DNA from: Kaistella pullorum
GTDB lineage: Bacteria > Bacteroidota > Bacteroidia > Flavobacteriales > Weeksellaceae
DNA length: 64,000 nucleotides
Assembly: GCF_014837035.1 (NCBI RefSeq)
Contig: NZ_JACSPS010000003.1
Coordinates: 1 to 64,000, forward strand
Direction: 5' to 3'
Part shown: piece by piece, positions 9,378 to 16,245 of the stretch
How positions within the stretch are numbered: position 1 is the stretch's first letter
Layout of the letters: each line of letters opens with the position of its first letter
The notes under the pieces: model-generated
Seen by the model: only the letters and a program-made list of their open reading frames with translations
Databases searched by the model: none
What the model was told of the DNA's origin: nothing
Made by a program: the position numbers and the translations under genes

Positions 9378-10406
9378 CTACTTTAAAGCTGCAGCACTTC
9401 GGGCTTTTGCAAGAACTGGCACCGAAATAAGTCCCATCACAAGCATAATGGCCAATTGCATGGTATGAGAAATGAAAGCGTACGAAAGACCTACTTCACC
9501 CCCCTGTTCCGGGTTTTTACCTAACGAAAGATACAGCGCCATGATGCCAAACTTCAGTGCAAGATGAAAGGCTCCGATTCCTCCGGAAGCCGGAATCATC
9601 ATACCCAACGTACCCACTACAATAATGAAAAAGCCGTCAGCGGGTGTGAAAGCGGACGTTTCGGGCAACGCAAAACATACCAGATAAGCCGCAAGGTAAT
9701 AGCAGATCCAGATGGCCAACGAGTAAATAATGAAGGTAAACTTCTTTTTAAGTTTGAAAATAGACATCAAGCCGTGAAAAATCCCTTTGCCGAAGTCTAA
9801 AACTTTCTGAAACAACACAATTTGTGTGAGCCTTTTTCGAAATATATAAGTGAAGACAGCCAACAAGACCGCGGCTGATAAAAAGTAATAAAGTAAACCG
9901 TCGGATTCACTTTCTCCCTTTTGCTGCGTGACATAGCGGTAGAAAGCCAAAATGGCATCGTACTTAAAAATAAGTGTAAAGAGCAGAAATACACCCATGC
10001 ACATCAGGTCTACCACACGTTCGAGGATAATGGTCCCGAAAGACTTATTCACCGGTACTTTCTCAACACTGTAGAGCGCTGTGGAACGCGCAACTTCGCC
10101 GCTTCGCGGAATTGTGAGATTCATCAGATAGCCGAATGAAATCGTCCAGAAAGAATTGGAGTTGCTTATAGAATACCCGAGCGGCTCTAAAAGTAAATTC
10201 CAACGTACGGCCCTGAACCAATAGGCCAGAATTCCAAATACAGAGGCAACTAAAACCCAAAAATAGTTGGCTTCAGCAAAATAGCCCGCAATTTTTTCGA
10301 ACTCCATCCCGCGCAGTGCAAACCACATGAAAACGGCAGCCACCACAATTGAGATCGCGATTGTAACAAAGGTTTTTAAAGGATTAGGGCTTTTCGGTTC
10401 GCTCAA
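9378..10406 (-). CDS. Flippase-like / lysylphosphatidylglycerol synthase TM-domain protein
   Basis: A 342-residue integral membrane protein with about eight hydrophobic segments, of the family covering the transmembrane part of MprF/AglD (UPF0104). The segment MNLTIPRSGEVARSTALYSVEK (about residues 95-116) and the late GMMIPASGGIGAFHLALKFG motif are characteristic. It probably moves a lipid or polyprenyl-linked compound; the substrate is unknown. No ATG lies at the expected start: the frame opens after a TAA next to the panD stop, and the best initiator is TTG at 10406, 21 bases downstream of panD. It is thus the second gene of a panD operon, an arrangement I associate with flavobacteria. Confidence 0.85.
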   Translation of the reverse strand: MSEPKSPNPLKTFVTIAISIVVAAVFMWFALRGMEFEKIAGYFAEANYFWVLVASVFGILAYWFRAVRWNLLLEPLGYSISNSNSFWTISFGYLMNLTIPRSGEVARSTALYSVEKVPVNKSFGTIILERVVDLMCMGVFLLFTLIFKYDAILAFYRYVTQQKGESESDGLLYYFLSAAVLLAVFTYIFRKRLTQIVLFQKVLDFGKGIFHGLMSIFKLKKKFTFIIYSLAIWICYYLAAYLVCFALPETSAFTPADGFFIIVVGTLGMMIPASGGIGAFHLALKFGIMALYLSLGKNPEQGGEVGLSYAFISHTMQLAIMLVMGLISVPVLAKARSAAALK

Positions 10407-10427
10407 AACAAGGGTTTTTTGCAGATA

Positions 10428-10778
10428 TTAGTTGAGCAGGTTGGTCACTTCATCCGGGAAGATGATCTTAGGCTGGAAATGCTGTGCTTCTTCCGGCGTC
10501 ATCTGTGCGTAAGACATGATGATGATGATGTCTCCTTTTTGTACAAGACGCGCTGCAGGGCCGTTCAGACAGATTTCGCCAGATTTTCTCTTGCCTTTGA
10601 TCGCGTAGGTATCAAAGCGTTGGCCGTTGTTCACATTTACAATGAAAACCCGTTCGCCAACGATGATACCTGAAGCCTCAAGCAAATCTTCGTCGATGGT
10701 GATACTGCCTATATAATTCAGGTCAGACTCAGTGACGCGCACGCGGTGAATCTTGGACTTAAAAACTTCAATTAACAT
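10428..10778 (-). CDS. panD: Aspartate 1-decarboxylase
   Basis: A 116-residue pyruvoyl-dependent enzyme that makes beta-alanine from aspartate for pantothenate and coenzyme A synthesis. The self-cleavage site Gly24-Ser25 lies in NYIGSITID; Ser25 becomes the pyruvoyl group. Lys9 (FKSKI) and Arg54-type substrate contacts fit the family, as does the [11 protein letters not shown] segment. Length is normal for PanD (about 116-126). panC and panB are not nearby. The gene is first in a two-gene leftward unit. A TAnnTTTG box (10783-10790, minus strand) lies only a few bases upstream of the ATG, hinting at a very short leader. Confidence 0.95.
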   Translation of the reverse strand: MLIEVFKSKIHRVRVTESDLNYIGSITIDEDLLEASGIIVGERVFIVNVNNGQRFDTYAIKGKRKSGEICLNGPAARLVQKGDIIIIMSYAQMTPEEAQHFQPKIIFPDEVTNLLN

Positions 10779-11040
10779 GGCGCAAATTTAAAGATTTAAA
10801 TCAAACCTAACTTTAAAAAAGTGCATTTTCGGCATTTGGAATCCATACTTTTCGGCAGGCTAAATTTAAATTATTCGCAAAATAGTTTTTGGTATTAAAA
10901 AATTATCTAAATTGCGATGACAAAAGGCTTAAACGGAAAACCAATACGCGCGAACCACGATGAACCGAAAAATGTCATTTTAGTAAGTTTGTGGCAAAAC
11001 GGTGATTTATATCAAGTCTTTTTTAAATATGATTAAAAAA

Positions 11041-11071
11041 TTTGCGCAATTTTAAAATTGTTTTATATTTG
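11041..11071 (+). promoter_or_regulatory. Canonical Bacteroidota promoter of the HU gene
   Basis: TTTG at 11041-11044 and TATATTTG at 11064-11071 are separated by exactly 19 bases, matching the -33 TTTG / -7 TAnnTTTG consensus of Bacteroidota housekeeping promoters. The start codon follows 33 bases later. The rest of the 326-base gap from 10779 to 11104 is AT-rich; no gene, repeat or RNA structure is seen in it. Confidence 0.8.
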
Positions 11072-11104
11072 CCTTAATACAAATTTAACTTAACAATAAT
11101 TATT

Positions 11105-11395
11105 ATGAACAAGTCTGAACTTATCGACGCTATGGCAAACGATGCCGGCATTACTAAAGTTGCTGCTAAAGCGGCACTGGAATCATTCATCTCAAACGTA
11201 ACTGAAACTTTGTCTAAAAAAGACGGTAAGGTTTCTCTAGTAGGTTTTGGGACTTTTTCTGTAGCTGAAAGAGCTGCTAGACAGGGCATCAACCCGGCGA
11301 CTAAAAAACCAATCAAGATTGCTGCTAAAACTGTTGCTAAGTTCAAAGCAGGTGCTGAATTATCTAACTCAGTGATGGGTGGTAAGAAAAAATAA
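11105..11395 (+). CDS. hup: HU family DNA-binding protein
   Basis: A 96-residue nucleoid protein that binds and bends DNA as a dimer. The N-terminus MNKSELIDAMA, the core VGFGTFSVAERAARQGINP with its proline at the tip of the DNA-binding arm, and the C-terminal helix VAKFKAGAELSNSV are all typical of HU. The gene has the best promoter in the window and a strong bidirectional terminator, so it is probably a highly expressed single-gene unit. A second, longer HU-type gene lies at 15787. Confidence 0.96.
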   Translation: MNKSELIDAMANDAGITKVAAKAALESFISNVTETLSKKDGKVSLVGFGTFSVAERAARQGINPATKKPIKIAAKTVAKFKAGAELSNSVMGGKKK

Positions 11396-11416
11396 TCTGC
11401 TCCGGATAAAAAAATC

Positions 11417-11446
11417 AAGCCTCATCTGCGGATGAGGCTTTTTTAT
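11417..11446. terminator. Bidirectional terminator between hup and pdxH
   Basis: A perfect 10-bp stem AAGCCTCATC / GATGAGGCTT with loop TGCG (11417-11440) followed by TTTTAT. The opposite strand has a T run too, so it can end both converging genes. Confidence 0.9.
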
Positions 11447-11454
11447 CGGTTATT

Positions 11455-12099
11455 TCATGGTGCGAGTCTGCTGATCTTCCATTCGAAATTGTCCTGCAGC
11501 GAATACAAAATCCTGTCGTGCAGACGGTTTGGGCGTCCTTGCCAGAACTCGATCTCGTAGGGTTTTGCGATAAATCCGCCCCAAAATTCCGGACGCGGAA
11601 CGTTTTTTCCCTCGAATTCACTTTCAAGTTCCTTCAGTTTTTCCTCAAGATATGCACGGTTCGGGATTACTTCGCTCTGTGGCGAAACCAGCGCCCCAAG
11701 CTGGCTGCCGCGCGGCCGCGACTCAAAATAGCCGTCGCTCAGGTTGGGCGCAATCTTTTCAATTTCAGCTTTGATGATGATTTGGCGCTCAAGATTGGGC
11801 CAGAAAAAATGCAGGCAGGCTTTTGGCGAACGCTGTAGCGCTCTACCCTTCCGGCTGTTGTAATTGGTATAAAATATAAATCCTTCCCAGGTGTAAGATT
11901 TGAGCAAAACCATCCTCGTGCGCGGACAACCATCATCTTCCACGGTAGATACTGCCATAGCGTTGGCTTCATTGATAAAAGGATTTTCCTGCGCTTCCAG
12001 GTACCAGCTCCGGAACTGCTCCATAGGATTTTCCTTTATCTGGCGTTCCAGCAACTCAGCTTTTTCGTAAACTTTTCTTTTATCATGAAGATTTTCCAT
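11455..12099 (-). CDS. pdxH: Pyridoxamine 5'-phosphate oxidase
   Basis: A 214-residue FMN-dependent oxidase that converts pyridoxine or pyridoxamine 5'-phosphate to PLP. FMN-binding segments RMVLLKSY (about residues 62-69), FYTNYNSRKGRAL and the C-terminal PEFWGGF...EFWQGRPNRLHDR block, the PdxH signature, are present. Length is standard (about 210-220). It converges on hup and shares its terminator. Two aminotransferase-fold genes that would use or resemble users of PLP lie within 4 kb. Confidence 0.95.
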   Translation of the reverse strand: MENLHDKRKVYEKAELLERQIKENPMEQFRSWYLEAQENPFINEANAMAVSTVEDDGCPRTRMVLLKSYTWEGFIFYTNYNSRKGRALQRSPKACLHFFWPNLERQIIIKAEIEKIAPNLSDGYFESRPRGSQLGALVSPQSEVIPNRAYLEEKLKELESEFEGKNVPRPEFWGGFIAKPYEIEFWQGRPNRLHDRILYSLQDNFEWKISRLAP

Positions 12100-12160
12100 T
12101 GGTTTTTTTTTACTTTTGAAAAGCAGTTCACTCTTTTTTTCAACTAAAGCGAACCACGCT

Positions 12161-12709
12161 ATGAACTACTCTTACAAAGGTAAAATATTAATTTCCACTC
12201 CCGATATTGCCGGCGACATCTTTTCAAGGTCAGTAGTGCTGATAATTGATCATAATGAAGAAGGCGCATTTGGCCTGATCCTAAATAAAAAAAACCACGG
12301 CATGAGCGCCCGGCTGCTCAAGATATTCGGTTTTAATGTAGATGTGTATGAGGGCGGACCGGTGGAAAATGACAAGATATTCTTCATCACCAAAGGTCAG
12401 GAAGTTTCGCCAGATTTCACCGTAATCAATGATGGTTTCTATCTCACAGAAGATATTGAGAGTGTGGTTTCTGCAATCATAGAACAGCGCCTTTCCGTAT
12501 CAGACATCAAAGTGTTTTCCGGCTATTCCGGTTGGGCTGGCGGCCAGCTCGAGGCTGAAATTCAGCGAAAATCATGGACGATCGTAGATGTATTTAACTT
12601 GGATTATACACTGGCCAACGACCACAGCCTCTGGAAAAAAATCATGCAGAACCTTGGCGGCGAATATCTTCTTTGGGCAAACGCGCCTGAAGATGTATCA
12701 ATGAATTAA
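12161..12709 (+). CDS. YqgE/AlgH family protein
   Basis: A 182-residue protein of the YqgE/AlgH family, a small conserved family of poorly defined function (AlgH was linked to alginate regulation in Pseudomonas). The opening GKILISTPDIAGDIFSRSVVLIIDHNEEGAFGLILNK is the family signature; a later FSGYSGWAGGQLEAEI motif is also typical. The start is Met at 12161; the frame continues to 12116 but those 15 extra residues fall outside the family. Its last bases overlap the stop of the convergent aminotransferase-like gene by four bases. Confidence 0.9.
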   Translation: MNYSYKGKILISTPDIAGDIFSRSVVLIIDHNEEGAFGLILNKKNHGMSARLLKIFGFNVDVYEGGPVENDKIFFITKGQEVSPDFTVINDGFYLTEDIESVVSAIIEQRLSVSDIKVFSGYSGWAGGQLEAEIQRKSWTIVDVFNLDYTLANDHSLWKKIMQNLGGEYLLWANAPEDVSMN

Positions 12710-13521
12710 TTAGACAAAGAATTTAAACCCGCTTGCCACAGAGAAACAAATCCGGCGAACCTATCTTTTGCAAAAGTCTTGTTCCGGATTTTTTCAACGG
12801 CAAAGATTCCCTTTTCGTCGGAGATCATCAGCACTTCCTCTGCTTTTTGAGATTCGAATGCCGCCATTTCCACTTCACGTATCACAGCAAGATTCTGCTT
12901 GTGCAGAAAAGTAACAAAATTCTCGAGCAATGGCGAGATATACGCGCCTTCACTGTGTTTCGGAATCTTAATTTCGTCTCCTTCCAGAAACAGTAGATTT
13001 CCATAGATACTGCGCGCAATGCGTTTCGATGGATTGAGTAGAATGAGGTCATCAAGTCCGTTTTCTTTGGCGTAAATCTCAGCATAAATGTTTTCCGGAC
13101 AATGCACGCGAATGTTGCTTAGAAGATGTGTGTTTACATGAATTTCCCGTATCACATCCAGTTCCAGTGAGCCGCGCACAGCGGTGATGTCCTGCGCTTC
13201 GGTTAAGGTTCCGTAATAAGACACGGCAGCTTTCTCAAGTGCTTCACCGTCCTGATTGCGATACATCATCAGCGTCACTACAGCGTCTGAAATACCTTTT
13301 GCAAGCACATTTTCAGCCAGTAGACTTTGGAAATAATCAAGCGTATACTCCAGCGGTATGCGCATCCGCATTTTGCGCATGCTGGCCATCAGATAAAAAT
13401 AGCATTCTTCTGCCATGACAACTTCTGAGTTGCGCACGTAAAAGGAGACTTTCACGGCATCACCGTGCAGAAAAGCGCGGTTAGCAATCGCCGGTGTGCC
13501 GCTATAAAAAGCAAAATCCAT
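12706..13521 (-). CDS. Class IV aminotransferase-fold protein, PLP lysine apparently absent
   Basis: A 271-residue protein with the fold of branched-chain aminotransferase and aminodeoxychorismate lyase: N-terminal NRAFLHGDAVKVSFYVRN (compare the usual GDGVFET region), then AKENGLDDLILLNPSKRI and a C-terminal EGAYISP block. In class IV enzymes the PLP-binding lysine lies in a short IKT-like motif about 15 residues before AKENG; here that place reads SNIRVH with Arg138. The glutamate usually found after the GLDD strand is also not evident. The protein may have lost PLP chemistry or use another residue. It sits between the AlgH-like gene and a START-like gene; I do not assign a pathway. Confidence 0.75.
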   Translation of the reverse strand: MDFAFYSGTPAIANRAFLHGDAVKVSFYVRNSEVVMAEECYFYLMASMRKMRMRIPLEYTLDYFQSLLAENVLAKGISDAVVTLMMYRNQDGEALEKAAVSYYGTLTEAQDITAVRGSLELDVIREIHVNTHLLSNIRVHCPENIYAEIYAKENGLDDLILLNPSKRIARSIYGNLLFLEGDEIKIPKHSEGAYISPLLENFVTFLHKQNLAVIREVEMAAFESQKAEEVLMISDEKGIFAVEKIRNKTFAKDRFAGFVSLWQAGLNSLSN

Positions 13522-13588
13522 CGGTAGGTGGTATTAAAAAAATAATGAACGAAAATTCCGTTCATCATATTTGTTATCGTTAAAATCT

Positions 13589-13975
13589 TTAAGATGCGCC
13601 GAGCTTTATTTTCAGATTCTCAATAAGGTTCTCCCAGTAGAGCTGGTTTTCGTCTTCATCACCCGGATCGCAGAAATCGGTTACGTTCAGTGAAAGATCT
13701 TCAGTAATATCATCGATCATGATTGTCATTTCGAAGAAATTCTTGGTTCCCTCGTCTTCTTCCCAACGGAAACGAACGAAACTCTCGGGTTTATAGCGAA
13801 TCAGCGTAGCTTTTTCGGCAGGACCACCGTTCCAGCTGAAGTAAAAATCGTCGCCTTTTTCCAGCACCTCATCAGCAAACCACTCAGAAAGTCCCTCTGC
13901 ACTTGCCATATACTCATATAAAATCTCCGACTGACAGTGCATTGGAAATTCATATTGCACCTTAGTTTTCGCCAT
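13589..13975 (-). CDS. START-like domain protein (AHSA1-like)
   Basis: A 128-residue cytoplasmic protein with the helix-grip START/AHSA1 pattern: an opening beta strand YEFPMHCQSEILYEYMA, a helix with SEWFADEV, then strands around FYFSWNGG, ESFVRFRWEE and FEMTIMIDDI and a final long helix. Such proteins bind small hydrophobic ligands or act as co-chaperones; the ligand here is unknown. It is strongly acidic. It is upstream of the class IV aminotransferase-like gene on the same strand, 67 bases apart. Confidence 0.82.
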   Translation of the reverse strand: MAKTKVQYEFPMHCQSEILYEYMASAEGLSEWFADEVLEKGDDFYFSWNGGPAEKATLIRYKPESFVRFRWEEDEGTKNFFEMTIMIDDITEDLSLNVTDFCDPGDEDENQLYWENLIENLKIKLGAS

Positions 13976-14086
13976 ATCGCTGCCTGTTTTTTATTGTGGC
14001 GCAATATATAAATTTATTCTTGATTACCAGCAACAAAACAGCGTAAAAAACACCATTTTGAGGAGCACGAAAAGCATGATATTTAA

Positions 14087-14172
14087 CAGCATTTGTACCC
14101 GCTCTCCGCACTCGCTTCCAGCAGCCTTGCCAGGCCGCGGGAGAGCTCAGACAGATGCTTCAATCGGGGCTA
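14087..14172 (-). ncRNA. Structured RNA element, Flavo-1-like (copy A)
   Basis: On the minus strand, 29 bases after the class III aminotransferase stop codon, the sequence starts TAGCCCCGATTGA and folds into nested stems: AGCATCTGT with ACAAATGCT, GCTCTCC with GGAGAGC (seven perfect pairs), and GCGGCCT with AGGCTGC closing a GGCA loop. The start TAGCCCCGAT and the 3' GAGCGGG segment are shared with a second element at 52955-53020. This resembles the Flavo-1 RNA motif of Bacteroidota, which has no established function. The assignment is from memory of the motif; a covariance-model search would settle it. It has no long T run, so it is not a simple terminator. Confidence 0.55.
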
Positions 14173-14201
14173 TAAACTCAGGCATTTTCCCTTTCGAAAG
14201 G

Positions 14202-15383
14202 TCATTCTGCTGTTTCATCCAACGCTTGCAGAATTATCGCACAGCCCTCGCGGATTTCATCTAAAGACAAGGTCAAAGGTGGCGAAATTCTAAGATATTC
14301 ATTGCGGTAAAGCTGCCAGAAAACCACAAGACCAAGCTGCATACAGCGCGCCGCAACCTTTAACGTAAATTCGGGCGAGCCGAGATTCACGGCCAACATC
14401 AAACCTCTTCCGTTGATGTTCTTTATTTTAGGATGCACCAGCAACTCGCGGAACAGTTCTTCTTTTGCGCTCACTTCTTCCATCAGATTGCTTTCCAGAA
14501 CTTCTTTCAAAGTAGCATGACTCGCGGCCGCAATAAGCGGATTACCGCCAAACGTAGTGATATGACCCAATTTAGGCGAATGAGAAAGCGATTGCATTAC
14601 CGCGTGCGAACTCATAAAAGCGCCTACCGGCACGCCTCCGCCCATGCCTTTACCCATCACCAGAATGTCTGGCACGATGCCGTAATGCTCGAACGCGAAA
14701 AGTTTTCCCGTACGTCCGAAGCCGGGCTGAATTTCATCCAGAATCAACAGTGCGCCGACTTCTTCACAACGCGCCTTCAGTTTTTTAAGATAACCTTTTT
14801 CAGGCAACAGAAAACCTGCAGCGCCCTGTATGGTTTCGAGGATGACGCCCGCCGTCTTATCCGTAATCTTTTCAAGATCCGGCAGTGAATTAAACTCGAT
14901 AAAACTTACCATTGGCAGCAAGGGCCTGAACTCACGTTTGTGATATTCATTACCGGAAACCGAAAGCGCACCATGCGTATTGCCGTGATAGGCGTTCTTA
15001 AAGGACACAATTTCTTCTCTTCCCGTGTACCTTTTTGCAAGTTTCAAACTGCCGTCAATGGCTTCTGCGCCAGAATTTACAAGGTAAGTTACTTCCAAAG
15101 GCTCCGGTGTGGCTTGCGCAAGCAGCCTGCAAAGTTTCACGGGCATTTCCTGCGCATACTCGCCGTACACCATCACGTGGAGGTATTTTTCGGCCTGTGT
15201 TTTTATGGCTTCCACAATTTTGGGATGTGAATGCCCTAAAGTGTTTGCAGAGACGCCGGCTACAAAATCAAGGTATTTGCGGCCGTCTTTGCCGTAGATA
15301 TAGCTGCCTTCAGCTTTTTCAACCTCAAAGCCGGCGGCGAACTGGGTGGTTTGGGCTTGGTATTTAAAGAAGTCCTGCTGCAT
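14202..15383 (-). CDS. Class III PLP-dependent aminotransferase (acetylornithine/GABA type)
   Basis: A 393-residue PLP enzyme. Lys245 in DILVMGKGMGGGVPVGAF forms the Schiff base; LDEIQPGFGRTG (residues 215-226) carries the cofactor aspartate; VNSGAEAIDGSLKLAKRYTG binds the phosphate. The family covers acetylornithine, ornithine, GABA and 4-aminobutyrate-like transaminases; no arg genes are adjacent, so the exact amino donor is uncertain. Length is normal. There is no signal peptide. A structured RNA element follows the stop codon, and an upstream gap of about 400 bases separates it from a divergent HU-type gene. Confidence 0.88.
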   Translation of the reverse strand: MQQDFFKYQAQTTQFAAGFEVEKAEGSYIYGKDGRKYLDFVAGVSANTLGHSHPKIVEAIKTQAEKYLHVMVYGEYAQEMPVKLCRLLAQATPEPLEVTYLVNSGAEAIDGSLKLAKRYTGREEIVSFKNAYHGNTHGALSVSGNEYHKREFRPLLPMVSFIEFNSLPDLEKITDKTAGVILETIQGAAGFLLPEKGYLKKLKARCEEVGALLILDEIQPGFGRTGKLFAFEHYGIVPDILVMGKGMGGGVPVGAFMSSHAVMQSLSHSPKLGHITTFGGNPLIAAASHATLKEVLESNLMEEVSAKEELFRELLVHPKIKNINGRGLMLAVNLGSPEFTLKVAARCMQLGLVVFWQLYRNEYLRISPPLTLSLDEIREGCAIILQALDETAE

Positions 15384-15534
15384 TGTATTTTTTGTGCAAA
15401 TGTAAAGAAGATAGTCTTGCCACGGAAAAATTTTGATGCCCTATCATATTATATTGTTTCCTTTCGGACACTGCTCTAGTTCCCTGTTTATAAAGTACAA
15501 AGAAGATCCTTTACAAACAATTGAAGTATGTCTG

Positions 15535-15666
15535 AAAAGACCTGTACGTCTGTATCAAAAGACCAGGCCGTCTTGTACAAAACATACGGACGTTTCTAAT
15601 AAAACATACGGACGTTTTCATTAAAACATACGGACGTTCTCAACAGAACATACGGACCTTCCTCAC
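15535..15666 (+). repeat. Six tandem 22-bp units upstream of the HU-type gene
   Basis: Six consecutive units of exactly 22 bases start at 15535, 15557, 15579, 15601, 15623 and 15645. Each begins with an A-rich tetramer. Units 3-5 share the core AAAACATACGGACGTT; unit 6 differs by a few bases; units 1 and 2 start AAAAGACC and carry AGAC and GTCT arms six bases apart. Unit 1 also holds ACGTCTGTAT, nearly the reverse complement of the core. The 22-base period is about two helical turns, so A-tracts and cores face the same side of DNA. The array ends 120 bases before the HU-type gene. The rest of the 15384-15786 gap holds a small CACCC/GGGTG hairpin near 15702-15720 and no gene. Confidence 0.85.
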
Positions 15667-15786
15667 AAAACCCAATGGCACCCCATGCTAAGCTATTGAC
15701 ACCCAGCAAAATAGGGTGAAACCACCTTTTCCTATTGATACTTTTGATGTTAACTTTACGCTTATTAATCATAAAAAACACAAACG

Positions 15787-16170
15787 ATGGCTATTACATT
15801 TACAGTAGTACAAAGAAAGAATCCGCAGAAGCCAACCGCCGCCCCCAAGTACTACGCTAACATTGTGGGAGAAGGCAAAACTACATTGGCTGACCTGGCA
15901 AAGCATGCCGCAGCAACGTCCACGGTGTCTAAAGCAGACATACTGGCTGTGCTGGAAAGCACGTTCACCCAGATCGCTGAAGACGTAGCGGATGGCAAAA
16001 TAGTATATGTAGGTGAATATTTCACCCTGCAGGCTGGTGGCTCCAGTGCGCCCGCAGACTCCCCTCAGGAAGTGACAGCTGCTTCGATCAGAAGTGTGCG
16101 CACCATCTTCCGCCCGGGAAAAATGATAAGAGACGCCCTGAAAGTGGCGGAATTTCACAAGAAAGGCTAG
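15787..16170 (+). CDS. HU-type DNA-binding protein (HU-HIG-like, long form)
   Basis: A 127-residue protein related to HU/IHF and common in Bacteroidota as a longer histone-like variant. It starts MAITFTVVQRKNPQKP, has a dimerisation-type helix segment VSKADILAVLESTFTQIAEDVADGKIVYVGEYFTLQAGG, and ends in RSVRTIFRPGKMIRDALKVAEFHKKG with the basic residues expected to touch DNA. It differs from canonical HU by an N-terminal extension and lacks the GFGTF core. It is a single-gene unit with its own terminator and is preceded by a 22-bp repeat array that may regulate it, possibly through binding of the protein itself (inference). Confidence 0.82.
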   Translation: MAITFTVVQRKNPQKPTAAPKYYANIVGEGKTTLADLAKHAAATSTVSKADILAVLESTFTQIAEDVADGKIVYVGEYFTLQAGGSSAPADSPQEVTAASIRSVRTIFRPGKMIRDALKVAEFHKKG

Positions 16171-16197
16171 CCCGTTCTGCCGTAGAATTTCATTATA

Positions 16198-16222
16198 AAG
16201 CACCGGCACGCGGTGCTTCTTT
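16198..16222 (+). terminator. Terminator after the HU-type gene
   Basis: Stem AAGCACC / GGTGCTT (16198-16204 and 16212-16218) followed by CTTTG, 27 bases after the stop codon. The T run is short. Confidence 0.65.
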
Positions 16223-16245
16223 GCTGTATAAATGGCAGGATGCGC

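Noticed and set aside
10500-10545. ATG trinucleotide repeat as a variable-number tract
   Set aside because: It encodes the conserved Ile-rich strand of PanD and has only about five units.
13976-14201. tRNA gene in the GC-rich patch near 14100-14150
   Set aside because: No cloverleaf, no T-loop GTTCRA box and no CCA end; the pairing fits the nested-stem RNA element instead.
14433-14888. 151-codon open frame on the plus strand
   Set aside because: Antisense to the class III aminotransferase, which is complete with its PLP lysine.
15433-15624. 63-codon open frame across the 22-bp repeats
   Set aside because: Only runs through the repeat array and has no homology; the repeat period is not a multiple of three, so it is not a coding repeat.
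15535-15666. CRISPR array
   Set aside because: Units are contiguous 22-mers without spacers, and no cas gene is in the window.
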